Source: Morchella semilibera (Eukaryota; Ascomycota; Pezizomycetes; Pezizales; Morchellaceae). From it: a DNA stretch of 64,000 nucleotides. A program made the translations under genes and the position numbers. Below are positions 12,201 through 23,962 of the stretch, piece by piece (the stretch's first letter is position 1; each line of letters begins with the position of its first letter). The stretch covers positions 186,001 through 250,000 of the forward strand of contig CM018607.1 in assembly GCA_009192285.1 (NCBI GenBank), written 5' to 3'. Below the pieces are notes generated by a model, which searched no databases, was not told the DNA's origin, and saw nothing but the letters and a program-made list of their open reading frames with translations.

Positions 12201-13035
12201 AAGACACCGGGGGTCGGACCCCATTATCCTGGGCGGCGTGGTCTGGCCATGGGGAGGTGGTGCAGCTGCTGTTGGAGAAGGAGGGAGTGGATGTGGATTC
12301 CAAAGACACCGGGGGTCGGACCCCATTATCCTGGGCGGCGAGGGGTGGCCATGTGGAGGTGGTGCAGCTGCTGCTGGAGAAGGAGGGAGTGGATGTGAAT
12401 TCCAAACACAGCAAAGGTCGGACCTCATTATCCTGGGCGGCGAGGGGTGGCCATGTGGAGGTGGTGCAGCTGCTGCTGAAGGAGGAGGGAGTGGATGTGG
12501 ATTCCAAAGACAGCGAAGGTCGGACCCCATTATCCTGGGCGGCGTCGAATTGGGATGAGAAGGTGGTACAGCTACTACTAGAGAAGGAGGGAGTGGATGC
12601 TGATTCCAAAGACAGCAAAGGTCGGACCCCATTATCCTGGGCGGCGGGGGAAGGCTATGAGGAGGTGGTGCAGCTGCTGCTGGAGAAGGAGGGAGTGGAT
12701 GTGGATTCCAAAGACAGCGAAGGTCGGACCCCACTGTCCTGGGCGGCGGAGGGAGGCTATGAGAATGTGGTACAGCTGCTGTTGGAGAAGGAGGGAGTGG
12801 ATGTGGATTCCAAAGACAGCGAAGGCCGTACCCCGTTACACATTGCGCGTGAGAGGGGAGATTCGGCGGTAGAAAGACTGCTAGAGACACAGCGGGCGGA
12901 GCGGGCTAATATATCGCACCCCACCTCATCCATTGCGATAGAACCTATAACGGCTCACCAGGTATGTATCAAAGTGTACCCGCCGGATCATACTACCTCT
13001 TTATGGAGACACTAACTTGTTACCGTTCATAGTAA
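6292..13035 (+). CDS. NLR-like STAND protein: DUF7708 - NACHT - 28 ankyrin repeats (one frameshift)
   Basis: By family this is an intracellular sensor of the fungal NLR type: an N-terminal effector/adaptor, a nucleotide-binding switch and a repeat recognition domain. Exons I can place: 6292-6389 (MGCICSKPS, a myristoylation/palmitoylation-type start), 6451-6651 and 6707-6901 (P/T-rich linker), 6973-7273, 7334-7547 and 7606-7710 (DUF7708: HIVALVWAGFRGLLQ, then LYLSILEYLGK), 8282-8455 (DERRFKILTWLS, ILWLRAD), a 25-nt exon 8509-8533 (AGFGKT), 8586-9227 (Walker B ILVDALDECD) and 9296-12961. The last intron (12962-13032) leads straight to a TAA at 13033. After NACHT come a winged-helix-like stretch (VLKWLLYAQG..RFAHFSVQEFLL) and the ankyrins. 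The segment 7765-8120 is uncertain because of a foldback insertion. A one-base deletion near 12103 shifts the frame in repeat 20; exon 11 is exactly one base short. It could be a pseudogene, a polymorphic null or an assembly error. Confidence 0.85.
7832..8069. repeat. Foldback / MITE-like insertion in the NLR-like gene
   Basis: Two imperfect inverted arms of about 33 bp (starting GTGGAAA, containing TCCCAAGAAAT) at 7832-7864 and 8037-8069 enclose about 170 bp. It lies between the DUF7708 exons and the exon leading into NACHT, exactly where the exon structure stops being readable. No target duplication was recognised, so insertion as a transposon is inferred only from the inverted arms. Confidence 0.65.
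10044..12890 (+). repeat. 102-bp coding tandem repeat (28 ankyrin units)
   Basis: Twenty-eight head-to-tail units of 102 bp (34 aa) of the form xGRTPLSWAAxxGxxKVVQLLLEKEGVDVDSKDx. Units 2 and 8 carry 5-aa insertions, units 11 and 13 lack one residue and unit 16 lacks one Leu, all in multiples of three bases. Units 14 and 15 encode the same peptide. Differences concentrate on the few residues after LSWAA, i.e. the exposed part of the first helix, while the scaffold is nearly invariant. Unit 20 contains the frameshift near 12103. Confidence 0.95.
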
Positions 13036-16000
13036 CCTCTCTCTACCTGTGCTTCACCTTTCCATAGCTTGGGCTTTTAGGCAGGGCTCTCACCTGCACG
13101 GAAGAGACCGATAAATCATCTGAGGATTTAATCTGTTACAATCAACTACTTAGCTCTATATGGGAAATAATGTCGCCTTAATTTCCTTCTCACTGTTCGC
13201 ATGTTAGCCGATTATTTCTGTTTAGTCTATATATATGATGGTGAATAGTTTATATGTTATCCCTTTCTCTTTACCTCGATCTAGCCTTCTTTCTTTCTTT
13301 CGTTTCTTTAAATGTATGTTTATCTTTGTTCATTCCTCCTAAGTTTCGTCTCGTTATTTGATCTACCATTCCATGCTACCGCAGGGCATCATCTTTTCTG
13401 GAGCTGGGTGGTTGACAGCCCACCCGGGGGGATATGGGAAGTCGTAGAAGTAGTCCTATCAATTGATCGATCACTCACACCACCATTATCTACCTCCACC
13501 GCTGAAAGCGTGGCGCGTGTGGGGTTGCTACATCCTCCCACCTGTCTTAACCCTAAAGCTGTTTCCAGTACTTGCAGATCTCTATCTATTTTTGTGTAAC
13601 TCGTTGTTTTCATGCAGACTTCCGCCTATGGCAATCTTCGACTTCGAGCCCCATGAGCGGGTCTGTCGGAGCACATCAGTATAGTTCAAAGAGCGAGAGT
13701 ATGCACCCCCCCCCCGGCCCCCCGCGCGGGTGGATTTGGTGTTAGCTGGGGACCTGAGTCCCAGTAGGTTCCAGCGCAAAGTATTACACCTGGTAGTTAG
13801 CAATCTGCGATCCCGTACTCGGGAGGGTCAATTGCGATGATTGGTACCAGTGTTTGAGCACAGGTTTGCTTCGTTTCTAGCCACTACCATCCATTAAGCG
13901 GCCAAACTGTGTGTTGCAAGCACACGGCACACCCCGTTCTGCGCACAACTCCCAGCTGTAGTCTGTAGAGCACATCTGCACCGTCTATATCCATCCTTGC
14001 CATACCCCTGACGGATGGCGAATCGAAGCAGTACACTACCATCCTCCGGCCAACAGCACACGACAGATGTGTGCCCGCTCCTAGCTTTGCCAGGTGAGAA
14101 CGCCGCGCGGAAAAGATGGCATGTATATATATGCTCTCTCCGTCCAGTCTAGCCGGAGATCTACCCTGCTTAGCGCCCCGCCACTTCAGTGGCGCGGTGA
14201 TGGTGATAACGGGTCGAAAGCGGGTGCTTGCTTTGCTATATGCCCAGCTCCGCCCCTACGCAGTAGTAATCTGGTAATTGTAAGTGCTATGTCGCTGGCG
14301 CGGGGGCGCCGGGAATGAGATGATAACGGATTTCTTCGTTGCGGAGATGGGTCCTGCCCTAGGGGGGTCTTCTGGGGGTCTTGGATTTCTGTCATAGCTG
14401 TGTACTAGGGCGGTGTTGGTGTTTGTGTTCCCTGGCTTGGAGAAATATATTTTATCCGTAGTGTGGGGGGGGGGGATAGTGTACCAGGGTGATGAACTAT
14501 GAACGATAGTATTTCATCGTCTGGGAAACCTAGCGATAGTATTTACCTTATGCGTCCGGAATTCTTGGTCTTGATTTGGTTGCAACGTTACCAGACCACG
14601 CGAGGCTTTTCCTTTTTTTTTTTTTTTTTTCATTGCCGGTTCGTAGGTTGTGCTGTACGGCTTGAAGCTACTAATATACATTTCCCAACTTCTACATGCG
14701 AGCCTGCCCAAGTACGTATGTACCTTCCCACTACACGATCATGGTTCGAGAGACATAGCTGCGATTATGGAACCCACTCCCAAGTGTTCAGGGCAAAGTT
14801 GCATCTCGGCGGAGACGGCCGCCCCGGTTACCAAATTCAGAGCTGTAACCTATTAGCAGAGAATCTTTAAAGAGACCCATATTGCCTCGTTCCAGCCCCG
14901 GCAAACAGAGTTGTTGTGGTGCAGGGCGGCAAGTACCGGGGGGGGGGGGTGATGCCTCTGCGCGTATTTTCCGGCTCGGATGTTTTTAGCATTTTTTTTC
15001 TTCTTCTGCCTCCTTTCTTCCCTGGCAGTGGGGGGTGGGGCTAGATTGAGCGGCAGTGTATAAACAGTCCCCACAGACCACCATAGGCGGAAGGTTACGA
15101 CACTGTTGAGAATGGACTTGTGGAGAGAACGCGTATCACCCACCAGGATCGAAAATCATAGTATACAATATTCGGCTATACCCGCCCGAAGTGCTGCCAG
15201 CCCACCTCACCGCATGCGCATCGAGGGCATACAAACCCATGCGGCGCCCCGACCAAGGTCTCCTGGTCGGCGGCCGTCGAGCGTGTGTATCCCGCTGCGC
15301 TCGAACAAGGTGTTTTGGTACAGAGGGGCTGCAGAAGGCGATCCGGGTGGTGGTAGCGCTCATTATTTGTCTGAAGGAAGCTACTCTACAATCCCGTGGC
15401 CTCTATCCGGATGCCACATGGCGCCCATCCGCTCCCCGGTGTAATCTCGAGCCCGCATCAAGGCAATAAACTAACTTCCGCCCTCCCTGGTTCTACGCGG
15501 GAATCTGGTATTCGGCGGTCGCTGCTGCCTGCCTAGCCCGCGGGGTGTGGTAGCGGGATTACGGGCTTGGTTGGCGGAATAGTGGTGCACTGGCGCTGTG
15601 CCGGGCTGTCTAGTACTACGGGGACGGAGGTCCAGGGACTAGATATCTGCCTACACATCACCGCAGTACCGACCTGCGACATAACCCACCCGCACCGTGC
15701 TTGTAGCTGACAGCAACAGAGATCAATCCTCCTGCTCGTTACTCACTCGGCTCCCGGACTTGACCGCTCCTCTCCGCAAAGGGCCATCCCCGCCGTATCT
15801 CCGCACTAAGAAGATGCTACATCGCCCCGACCTCCTAGGGTGGATTTGCGGATGGCCAGGGTGGTTTTGCAGGTGGCGCGATGGCGACGCTGGTGGTGTA
15901 GGGTTAGGGTCAATACAACTAAGACGACAGATGTTGCCGCGTGCTACGTACGTCGTGGTCATTTAGTACAGCAATTGGGCATATCTATATTTCTGAGGGT

Positions 16001-16297
16001 TGTGGCGGCGGGAGATATTATGCTTGCCTCCGGTGGTGCGTTTGACAGCAGCGGGGAGAATGAGGGGAGAGATTGGATGTCGCTCAGTGAAGGTGTGTAT
16101 TTACACAACCTACCCATTGTGTCGTTTGCAGTACCAATATGTATGTTTGACGCGGTTAATTATCACCTCACTCACATTGACTGGAACTTCATTCTTTTTT
16201 ATTTGTTTAATTCTTGGATTGTATATATGCAGCCTTACATGATCCTTCGAGCGAGCGGAATACGCTTTACAATATTACAGGTTTAAACGCTACAGAA
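13036..16297. other. Intergenic between two convergent ankyrin genes
   Basis: No gene can be supported. The stretch has several homopolymer runs (C near 13707, G near 14465, T near 14612, G near 14938) and a GC-rich central part. Scattered ORFs up to 148 aa (15840-16286) show no recognisable motif and no convincing splice pattern. Confidence 0.5.
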
Positions 16298-19200
16298 CTA
16301 TTTTTTTGCCCCAGCCTTTAGTAGCAGGTCGACTATCCCCTTATGTCCGTTCCTGGATGCCCCTTCTAGTGCTGTAATGCCCCCCCAGCCGGAACATGCA
16401 TGCGCATCGACTTGCGCACCAGCTGCAAGTAGCAGCTTTACAATCGCCTCGTTGCCAAACTCGGATGCCACTTGCATTGCTGTCCTGCCATCAAATTTGC
16501 CGGGTGGCATTGGCATTTGCTCCAGCCTGTAGTAGTAATTTGGCTATGGACTCGCTCCCGGCCCCGGATGCCGCTTGCAGTGCTGTCCTACCATAATGGT
16601 TGCCCGGGTCGGCATTGACATTTGCTCCGGCCTGTAGTAATAGTTTGACTATCGACTCTCTCCCGGCCCAGATGCCGCTTGCAGTGCTGTCCTGCCATTA
16701 AACTCGCTCGGGTGGGCATTGACAGCTGCTCCGGCCTGTAGTAATAATTTGACTATCGACTCGCTCCCGCCCCAGATGCCGCTGTAGTGCTGTCCTACCA
16801 CAATCCCTGCTCAAGTCGGCATTGACATTTGCTCCGGCCTGTAGTAATGTTTTGACTATCGACTCGCTCCCGGCCTCAGATGCCGCTTGCAGTGCTGTCC
16901 GACCCTTATCAAAGCTTGGGGAGGCATTGACATTCGCTCCGGCCTGTAGTAATAGTTTGACTATTGACTCGCTCCCGGCCCCAGATGCGCTTGCAGTGCT
17001 GTCCTACCATTGATAAAGCTCTGGTCGGCATTAACATTCGCTCCGGCCTGTAGTAATAGTTTGACTATCGACTCGTTCCCGGCCCCGGATGCCGCCTGCA
17101 GTGCTGTCCTACCATGATAAAAGCTCTGGCCGGCATTAACATTCGCTCCGGCCTGTAGTAATGTTTTGACTATCGACTCGATCCCGGCCCGGATGCGGCT
17201 TGCAGTGCTGTCCTGCATTAACTCGCCCGGGTAGGCATTGACAACCGCTCCGGCCTGTAGTAATAGTTTGACCATCGACTCGCTCCGGCCTCAGATGCCG
17301 CTTGCAGTGCTGTCATGCCATTATGCTCGCTCGGGTCCGCATTGACACTCGCTCCGGCCTGTAGTAATATTTTGACTATCGACTCGCTCCCGGCCCAGAC
17401 GCCGCTTGCAGTGCTGTCCTGCCACTATACTTGCTCGGGTCCGCATTGACATTTGCTCCGGCCTGTAGTAACAGTTTGGCTATCGACTCGCCCCGGCCTC
17501 AGATGCCGCTTGCAGTGCTGTCCTGCCATTATACTGGCTCGGGTCCGCATTGACATTCGCTCCGACCTGTAGTAATGTTTTGACTATCGACTCGCTCCCG
17601 GCCCCAGACGCCGCTTGCAGTGCTGTCCTGCCACCATCCCTGCTCAAGTCGGCATTGACTCTTGCTCCGGCCTGTAGTAATATTTCGACTATCGACTCGC
17701 TCCCGGCCCCAGATGCTGCTTGCAGTGCTGTCCTGCCATTATACTCGCTCGGGTCCTCATTGACATTCGCTCCGGCCTGTAGTAATAGTTTGACTATCGA
17801 CTGGTTGTTGCTCTCGGATGCCGCCTGTAAGGCTGTTCTACCGTGAATTCTAGCCGGCTGGGCATTGGGATCAGCACCAGCCTTGAGGAGCTCTTTCACA
17901 ATCCACTCGTTACCCCTTTCGCAAGCAACCTGCAGAGATGTCCTTCTGTCTGTACCGGACGGGCTAGCATCGACATCCGCACCGGCCTCGAGTAGGAGCT
18001 TGACAATCGGCCCATTCCCGGCTACGGTTGCGACCTTGAGTAAGACCTGACCACCTATATCCAGCCCAACAGGCGCCCCCTCCTCCAACAACGCCTTTAC
18101 ACCGTAAACAAACCCGCTCTTCACAGAGGTCACGAGAGCCAACCCTAACATCTCCTGGCCCGTTTGACACTTGAACCCTCCTTGAATAAGAGTCCTCAAT
18201 ATATTCTGCCGTTCCGAGTGAATGGCAGACATTAGAGCAGGCTGTAAAAGCAAAGGGGCCTCGTTATACCGCCCTGCATTGGGCTTCACGAGGAGCTCTA
18301 TAATTTCAGCCTGGTCTTTCTCTGCGAGAAGTCGTAGGGTGATACTATCGTCAAACTTAGGATGAGAGTGTAGCGAATCAAGCCTGCACCGTGGTTGAGG
18401 AGTAGCTTGACAGTCTCAACGTGGTGGCCAAGGACAGCCAAATGAAGTGAAGAAAATCCATTAACATCCAGACCATTTATATTCGTACATTCCTGTAAGA
18501 GCAGGAACCTGATGACATGTAGGGCACCTGCCCTAGCAGCTAGGTTCAACGAGGTATAAAGTTCGTAGTCGCTTACTACCTCTTCTTTCAGCTCCAACAG
18601 CAGTTCACCTACCTCCCTATATCCACACCTTATTGTCCAGCATAATAACGATCTCCCTTGACATTTGCAAGGACGACTGGATGACCTTTGGAGGGGCGAG
18701 CCGTTCAAGGCCTTTGCAGCGTTAAAGAGTCGGCTAGCTAGGCTTTCATCCTTGTTCCCGGAGTCGAGTTGGTCTTGTGTCACTTGCGTGAATCGTTCAA
18801 ATATTTCGGGGGCGTTCGCTTTCAAAGCGAAGAGCAAAGCGATCCCCTTGAGCGCCATGTGATCGTCATTTGTTCGGCGGGATCGAATGAAATACTCGCG
18901 AACTGATTCCCAAACGACCAATGTGTATAATGCATCTGCTTGGTTTAGTAATCTTTTATACATCTACGTTGCGGGTAAAAGCTAACCTGTTCCGCTTGAG
19001 AACGCCAATGTTTGGTCACCTGGCCGCAACAAGATCATTTTCTGTTGAGCTACAGGCTCTGTGCTTGAGACTAATAGGTAATTAGAATAATGAGCAGGTA
19101 GGATAGAGGGATAAGGCGTATTACCATCACATGTAGCGAGAGTTATCCAGTTCTGGTCCCGAATTACAATATGCGCTGCTGGGTCTTTTTTATGAGCTAC

Positions 19201-20738
19201 GAATAGAATAACACATGGTGTTGGTGTTCCAGAGGAGCTAGCCTGATAGCGGCCAAATCTAGAGCAGTCCAGTCAGCTCATCTAAAGTTACAATAACAGT
19301 AGGAATTGCCCTTGATACCTCTGGAATAACACTTGCTCCTCTGCGCTTTCCCACCCTCGATATTGATTGTTAGGCCCTGCAGAGGTTGTATCGCTATGCC
19401 TAAGCTGGAAGGAAGGGGCCCGTGCGAGACTCTCCCATATAGTGAGGTCACAGGTCTCTATTTCAGAAAAGCCGGGTTTTTTGAATCCCGAGGACTCCAA
19501 CAGCTCAAGCTCGCTTGTTACAGCCTGGTAGATTTCAGCAGTAGAACTTAAAATATGTATTTCAAAATTGCATCTAACCTCTGCCAAAACTAGGGCATCG
19601 CCCCGAATCCCTGTGTCAATGTGATTCAGCTGTGGGTGTCTCTGAATTACATCAAGCAAGATCCAGGAAGCCTTGATTAGGTCAGTGTATGCTTGCTTTG
19701 CAGGAAGGGAGCCCGCAGGGTGGTTGGCTAGCAATTCACTCTGAGCCTATTACCGCAGAGTACAATCAGATATGCACGGTTGGAATATTCCTTTGGGCTA
19801 GACCACCTTCATAAGCCACCACCTTCCTGCCTGGATCCATTCCTCCGCTCCGATTGCAAACCATCGGCGGTTTTGTGACTCGGCATTCTTCATAAAACGA
19901 GCCGTAATAGATGTCGCCTTGAATGCCCCACCCGAGAGAGTGGAGATGGTTGGGAGAGCCGGTATCCCTTGAGTTTGAAGGCTGCTGTCTGCTTGATTCC
20001 GAAATGACCTGACCAAAGCATCAATTTGGCTGAAACGTCTTTCCAGTCTCGCATTTGACGCCTCAATTCGTTGAAGAGATGAGCTTGATAGACATCAGCG
20101 ACCGTGGCACGGGATTAGGGAATAGCAGAACGCTTACTTCCCACAAGATATTAAGAGCAGGCTGATGATGCCATTGTGATACACCAACTAAAGTTAAACA
20201 ACGTCAGGGCCGATTAAAGAAACTTAGCGATTCTGTGGTATAGGTATAACGGCATTGGCACACCTGTGTTTGGTTGTAGCATGGGGATGGGGGTAGAGAA
20301 TCAACAGCGGGAGAGAACTGGGAACTTCAACAAGACCACAGATGTCGGCTAACATACCTTATTCCGCAATCCATCCAGATCAGATGACTCAAGTGCCCAC
20401 TGTATCTTATCCCATATCCTTCTCTTCGAATCTGGCCTCTTCACAAGCTTTTCGTACTTTTTAGCAACCTTCTCCAACTCTTTTAAGGTTTCCTCCACCC
20501 GAACGAGCATCTCTTTCACCATCCTAATACGATCCTCACCCGAGTTACAAAGGGTCGACTCTGGGTCTTGCGATTCCTCTTCAAGAAGCTTGATAGCCTG
20601 TGACAAGGTTGTTATCTCGTGAACAAGGAGCTGAAACTCATGGGGGGCCCCCCTAGCGATAACATAGCAGGTGCGGTATAGATCCCAGGCAAGTTTTGAA
20701 ACTGCGATAAAGTCGCCGACACCGAAGCCGAAAGACAT
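16298..20738 (-). pseudogene. Ankyrin-repeat STAND-like gene with fungal N-terminal domain, frameshifted
   Basis: Exon 1 (20738-20358) encodes the N-terminal domain common to many Pezizomycotina STAND/ankyrin proteins (MSFGFGVGDFIAVSKLAWDL..). It splices at GTATGT to a short exon (LVYHNGIISLLLISCG) and then to SSLQRIEASNARLERRFSQID; these joins are in phase. Further exons (19734-19288, then 18963-18298) lead into ankyrin repeats. No Walker A or B motif was found, so there is no evident NACHT domain. The frame breaks near 18390 (LLLNHGA continues one base out as FDDSITLRLLAEKDQ). The ankyrin tail (TALQAASGAGSESIVKLLLQAGANVNA units) is interrupted again and again by single-base losses. It is convergent with the NLR-like gene at 6.3-13.0 kb. 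Likely a pseudogene; dense indels could also reflect assembly error. Confidence 0.78.
16310..17910 (-). repeat. ~100-bp ankyrin-coding tandem repeat with recurrent single-base deletions
   Basis: About 16 units encode GRTALQAASGAGSESIVKLLLQAGANVNADPS. Roughly half differ from the in-frame consensus (CTCGCTCCCGGCCCCAGATG on the plus strand) by loss of one base in the same C-rich stretch, for example near 16668, 17185, 17283, 17390 and 17490. These losses put successive units into different frames. Confidence 0.85.
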
Positions 20739-21813
20739 GGTGCAGAAAATAGATGATTCGTTGCAGAAGAAATTGGCGTCAGTTGATGGAAAGGTAGAGA
20801 GAGGAGGGCTAGAGTCAGAGGAGTGGGGTAGTTATGTTCGGCTGCTGCCGGCTATGCTACAATTTACGCCACCACGGCGTAAGGTGTATCCCCGCTCCTA
20901 CTTCGTTTAATGAACCAGCGGCAGGCTTATATGGCCTTGAGCCGGACTATCGCTCTCGATCTCGCTAATATTAACATTGTTGACAAATTCGCGACGGACA
21001 AAAGGTACCAGTGTGTATTACGTGTTGGGGGGTTCTCTTTTTCCTTTCAAGTTCTCTGTTTACATGCAGCGGAAAACATCACTCGGGTGTAGGAATTGGG
21101 ACCAGAATATGATTTGTATGGCAAAGCGGCTCCAGTACGTACTCCACACATAGAACCCCTCGTATATTCGGGTCCTTATTCAATATTCCGAGCAGAGCCT
21201 TTCAGTATAACCCTATAAACAATTTTCGAAACTTCAGGGACACGCGATCAACTGACAGATGGTGGGTACCGTTTGTCAGAGTTGACACCACATATCGCCG
21301 TAATCTTTGGCAAAGGGTGGGAGAGAAAAGCGACGGCCAGTACAGAAACTAGATTAATAACGACGTATAGATAGTCATACGTATACTCTATGTAGTTTCC
21401 GGTACCTTGATTGGTTGCAAGCAGGAACCCTAACCCAGAATTACTACCGGCCGGCCACCCAAACTAAAGTAAAATACATTCCGCGATAATATGGTAGGAC
21501 AAGGCAGGGAGGCCGTAGGCCCCAATGACAGCTAGGCGTAGTGCCCATGGATACTTGATATCCATGGGGTCAAAGTGTACGTACTGTACTCTACTCTAGA
21601 GTAGAGTAGCTAGACAGCTATATCGCCGGCTATTTACGGATAAGAAGCCGAACATGGGTTAATGTGACCTCCCATCTTTTTCAGGTGGGGTATGTTTAAA
21701 AGAACCCTCTACCGCCCGGGCGCCCGCTGTCAGTTCTTGTACAAGACTCCGCCATCTCAGCTCTCTCTCTGCATACGAATATCACCGTCTTTCTCCGCAT
21801 ACAGATATCAACC
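20739..21813. other. Intergenic, upstream of the tandem array
   Basis: No gene is seen. It holds two perfect inverted repeats: 9-bp arms CCATGGATA/TATCCATGG around 21546-21567, and a 22-bp perfect palindrome at 21587-21608 centred on CTAGAG-type sequence. It also holds an AATGTGACCTCCCAT block at 21661 that recurs upstream of the second array gene (23058), and a TTTAAAAG element near 21695. Confidence 0.6.
21587..21608. repeat. 22-bp perfect palindrome
   Basis: TACTCTACTCT followed by its exact reverse complement. It lies 227 bp upstream of the first array ATG and 20 bp after a separate 9-bp inverted repeat. It could be a protein-binding site or a cruciform; nothing more can be said. Confidence 0.8.
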
Positions 21814-22775
21814 ATGTCCTCCATCCTAGATACAGAGTATGATGAGCCTCCTACCCCCGTATCTGGTAAAGTGCCCAGAGCTTCAGTGGCCGTGGGTCTT
21901 CACGGTTCTCCCCCGCAAGGTCTTAAGACTCACTCTAACTCTACCTCTAGGTGCGACTGATCTTAACCATACCTCCCTCCCCACCGATGTCACCCGCCCT
22001 CCACTCCATAATCAATAGTCTCCAAGCTGAGCTCAAAGCTACAACCACCGTCAATACACATCTCGCCGCCTCCGTCGCCCGTTTCCAAGCCAAGCAGGCA
22101 ATCCTTACTCCTACGACTACCACCACCACCACGAGTCCTATCACCACAACCATAACTCCAACTACTACTATTACCGCCCCTACCACCGCTCCGGCTACAA
22201 CGATCACCACCATCACGACCATCACCACCACCACCACCGCTCCCGTCGCCGCCGCCACAGCCACTGATATTATTCCCGCCGCGCCATGCTCTGATCTAAA
22301 CTACACACTCAGCGTCCCCTCTGGGCGCGGCGCTGGCTCGCCCGAGATTTTCAAAAAGATGATAAAGACTAACCGGAACGGCAGTCTCGGGCGCGCTCAC
22401 ATGGCGGACATCGATGCCCTCCCAACAACGGTGCTGAACGAGCTCGACTCTTTTCTGAGGCGGAGACTGCGCGCCATCTTCCCTCGGGGCGCAGCACATT
22501 CCATGCATGATGCGGAGGAAATTTTTGCGAAACTTGCAACTCTGGGAGTTCGGCTGGAGGAAAGAAGCCGGTATGTGGAATACCCGACAGTGAGTGATGA
22601 TAATGTAATCAATGAAGGCACGATCAAGAGGGCGAGGCACGCTGCGGCTTACTATTATGCCTATATGAATTATGCCCGTAAGGGGTACTTACGGGGGTGC
22701 GCGGTGGAGACGTTAGCTGAGCTGGCGAGGTACCGTGGGCTGTTTGATGATGATGGATTTGTGATGGCGGAGTAG
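21814..22775 (+). pseudogene. Array copy A of the unrecognised family (1-nt insertion)
   Basis: Exon 1 is 21814-21865 (MSSILDTEYDEPP..), then a GTAAAG...CTCTAG intron, then exon 2 21951-22775. The exons sum to 877 nt, one more than a multiple of three. Compared with the other copies an extra C lies at about 21992-21995 (CACCCGCCC against CACCGCCC). Normal splicing therefore runs into TAG near 22015. A GTATCT donor seven bases upstream (21859) would restore the frame, so an alternatively spliced product is possible. The exon-2 frame encodes the coiled coil (ALHSIINSLQAELK), a long Thr-rich linker and the full conserved domain (HMADIDALPTTVLNELDSF, ELARYRGLFDDDGF). The linker contains more than 40 Thr/Ile/Pro residues, the longest in the family. 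Function unknown. Confidence 0.75.
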
Positions 22776-23020
22776 TGCGAGTGGGGGAGGGGTGGATGGG
22801 CATGTAACAATAATATATCACTCCGACCGGTATATTAGCGGCGAGGAATGCAGAGACAAAAATGGTGGAAAGGATCTATCAACACACTCCTCAAGACCAG
22901 TAGTGATATGGCTCTTTTACAGGATTTTGGGTAGCATGTGGAGTTGATATCACAGGGTCCCCGTATAGTAGATTTTAGTATAGGAAGCTATGCTACCGTT
23001 AGTAACTACCTGAGGAAATA

Positions 23021-23033
23021 AGGCATCCAGAAT
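23021..23033 (+). promoter_or_regulatory. AGGCATCCAG element upstream of array copy B
   Basis: Variant of the CAGGCATCCAAT block found before copies C, D and E; here it is about 150 bp before the ATG. A second block, AATGTGACCTCTCAT at 23058, is shared with copy A. Shared position upstream of paralogues suggests a retained promoter element; function is inferred. Confidence 0.45.
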
Positions 23034-23175
23034 CTGGATAAGCCTAACCCTGAGCAAAATGTGACCTCTCATATTTGCTAGGCGAGGTTTTCAGCTCTAT
23101 GGCCCCACTAATTCTTATAAATACTCTCTCCCTCCCTAGTCCCCTACCTCAGCTTACGTCCACAATATCCACCTA

Positions 23176-23962
23176 ATGGCAAATAGCTACTATTCCTATA
23201 CTGAGATGAAAAATCCCATTTTGGGTGAAACCGGCGGTAAGTGAGCACCCTCTCCCCGCAAGACTCGCCGATCTAACCACACCTCCAGATGGGGATGACC
23301 CCAAATATTCCTCCCTCCCCACCGACGTCGCGGCCCTCCACTCCATAATCAACAGTCTCCAAGCCGAGCTAAAAGCTACCAATAGCGTAAACACTCACCT
23401 CGCCGCCTCCGTCGCCCGGCTTCAAGCCGAGCAGGCTACTCCTACAACCACCGCCGATTCCCTACTGCCATGCCCGCGTCCGGAGGGCTCAGTCACCATC
23501 GCCTCCGGGCGCGGTGCCGCCTCGCCCGAGATCTTCAACATGATGATCAAGACCAACCGGAACGGCAGTCTCGGGCGCGCGCACATGGTCGACGTCGATG
23601 CCCTACCCCCCGCCGTGTTACTGGAGCTTGACAGCATCCTGGGGCGGAGGTTGCGTGCCATGATCCCTTATGACGGCTCGTTCAAAGAGCCTAACGTTGA
23701 CGAGGTTTTCGCTAGTCTGGCTACTCTAGGGCTCCGGCTTGACGAGATTCACGGCCGGTATATGAGCATCAAGGTATTGAGCGATGATTCGATGTATCGT
23801 GAACCCATGGCTAGGAGGGCGAGGCACCTTTCGGGCTGGTTTTATGCAAATCTAGCTACGCAACATAAGGGTTACTGGCGTGGAATCCTTTTGGAGACTT
23901 TAACTGAGTTGGCGAGGTATAGGGGGCTGTTTGATGATGGGGGAAATCTGAAGGAGGAGTAG
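23176..23962 (+). CDS. Array copy B of the unrecognised family (244 aa)
   Basis: Exon 1 is 23176-23236 and exon 2 23289-23962, with a 52-nt phase-1 intron (GTAAGT...CCAG). The total of 735 nt gives 244 residues and a TAG stop. The order is exon-1 peptide rich in Tyr/Ser, coiled coil (LHSIINSLQAELKATNSVNTH, LAASVARLQAEQ), a short linker of about 15 residues, then the ~150-aa conserved domain: SGRGAASPEIF, IKTNRNGSLGRAHMVDVDAL, LELDSILGRRLRAM, VDEVFASLATLGLRLDE, ARHLSGWFYANL, GYWRGILLETLTELARYRGLFDDGG. A TATAAATA box lies about 60 bp before the ATG. No signal peptide, membrane segment or known catalytic motif is visible; I do not recognise the family. This is the shortest intact member. Confidence 0.82.

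Noticed and set aside
10135-12890. Long antisense ORFs (up to 526 aa, Pro/His/Leu-rich) and +1-frame Trp/Cys/Arg-rich ORFs across the ankyrin repeats
   Set aside because: A 102-bp repeat is a multiple of three, so any frame open in one unit stays open in all. These are shadows of the ankyrin gene.
10044-12890. CRISPR-like regular repeats
   Set aside because: The periodic 102-bp units are coding ankyrin repeats in a eukaryotic gene with no unique spacers.
12962-13018. C-terminal extension VCIKVYPPDH.. of the NLR-like protein
   Set aside because: It begins at a GTATGT donor; splicing to the AG at 13032 gives an immediate TAA with a CACTAAC branch point, so the extension is probably intronic.
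15840-16286. 148-aa ORF in the 13-16 kb gap
   Set aside because: No recognised domain, uneven composition and no supporting splice or promoter pattern.
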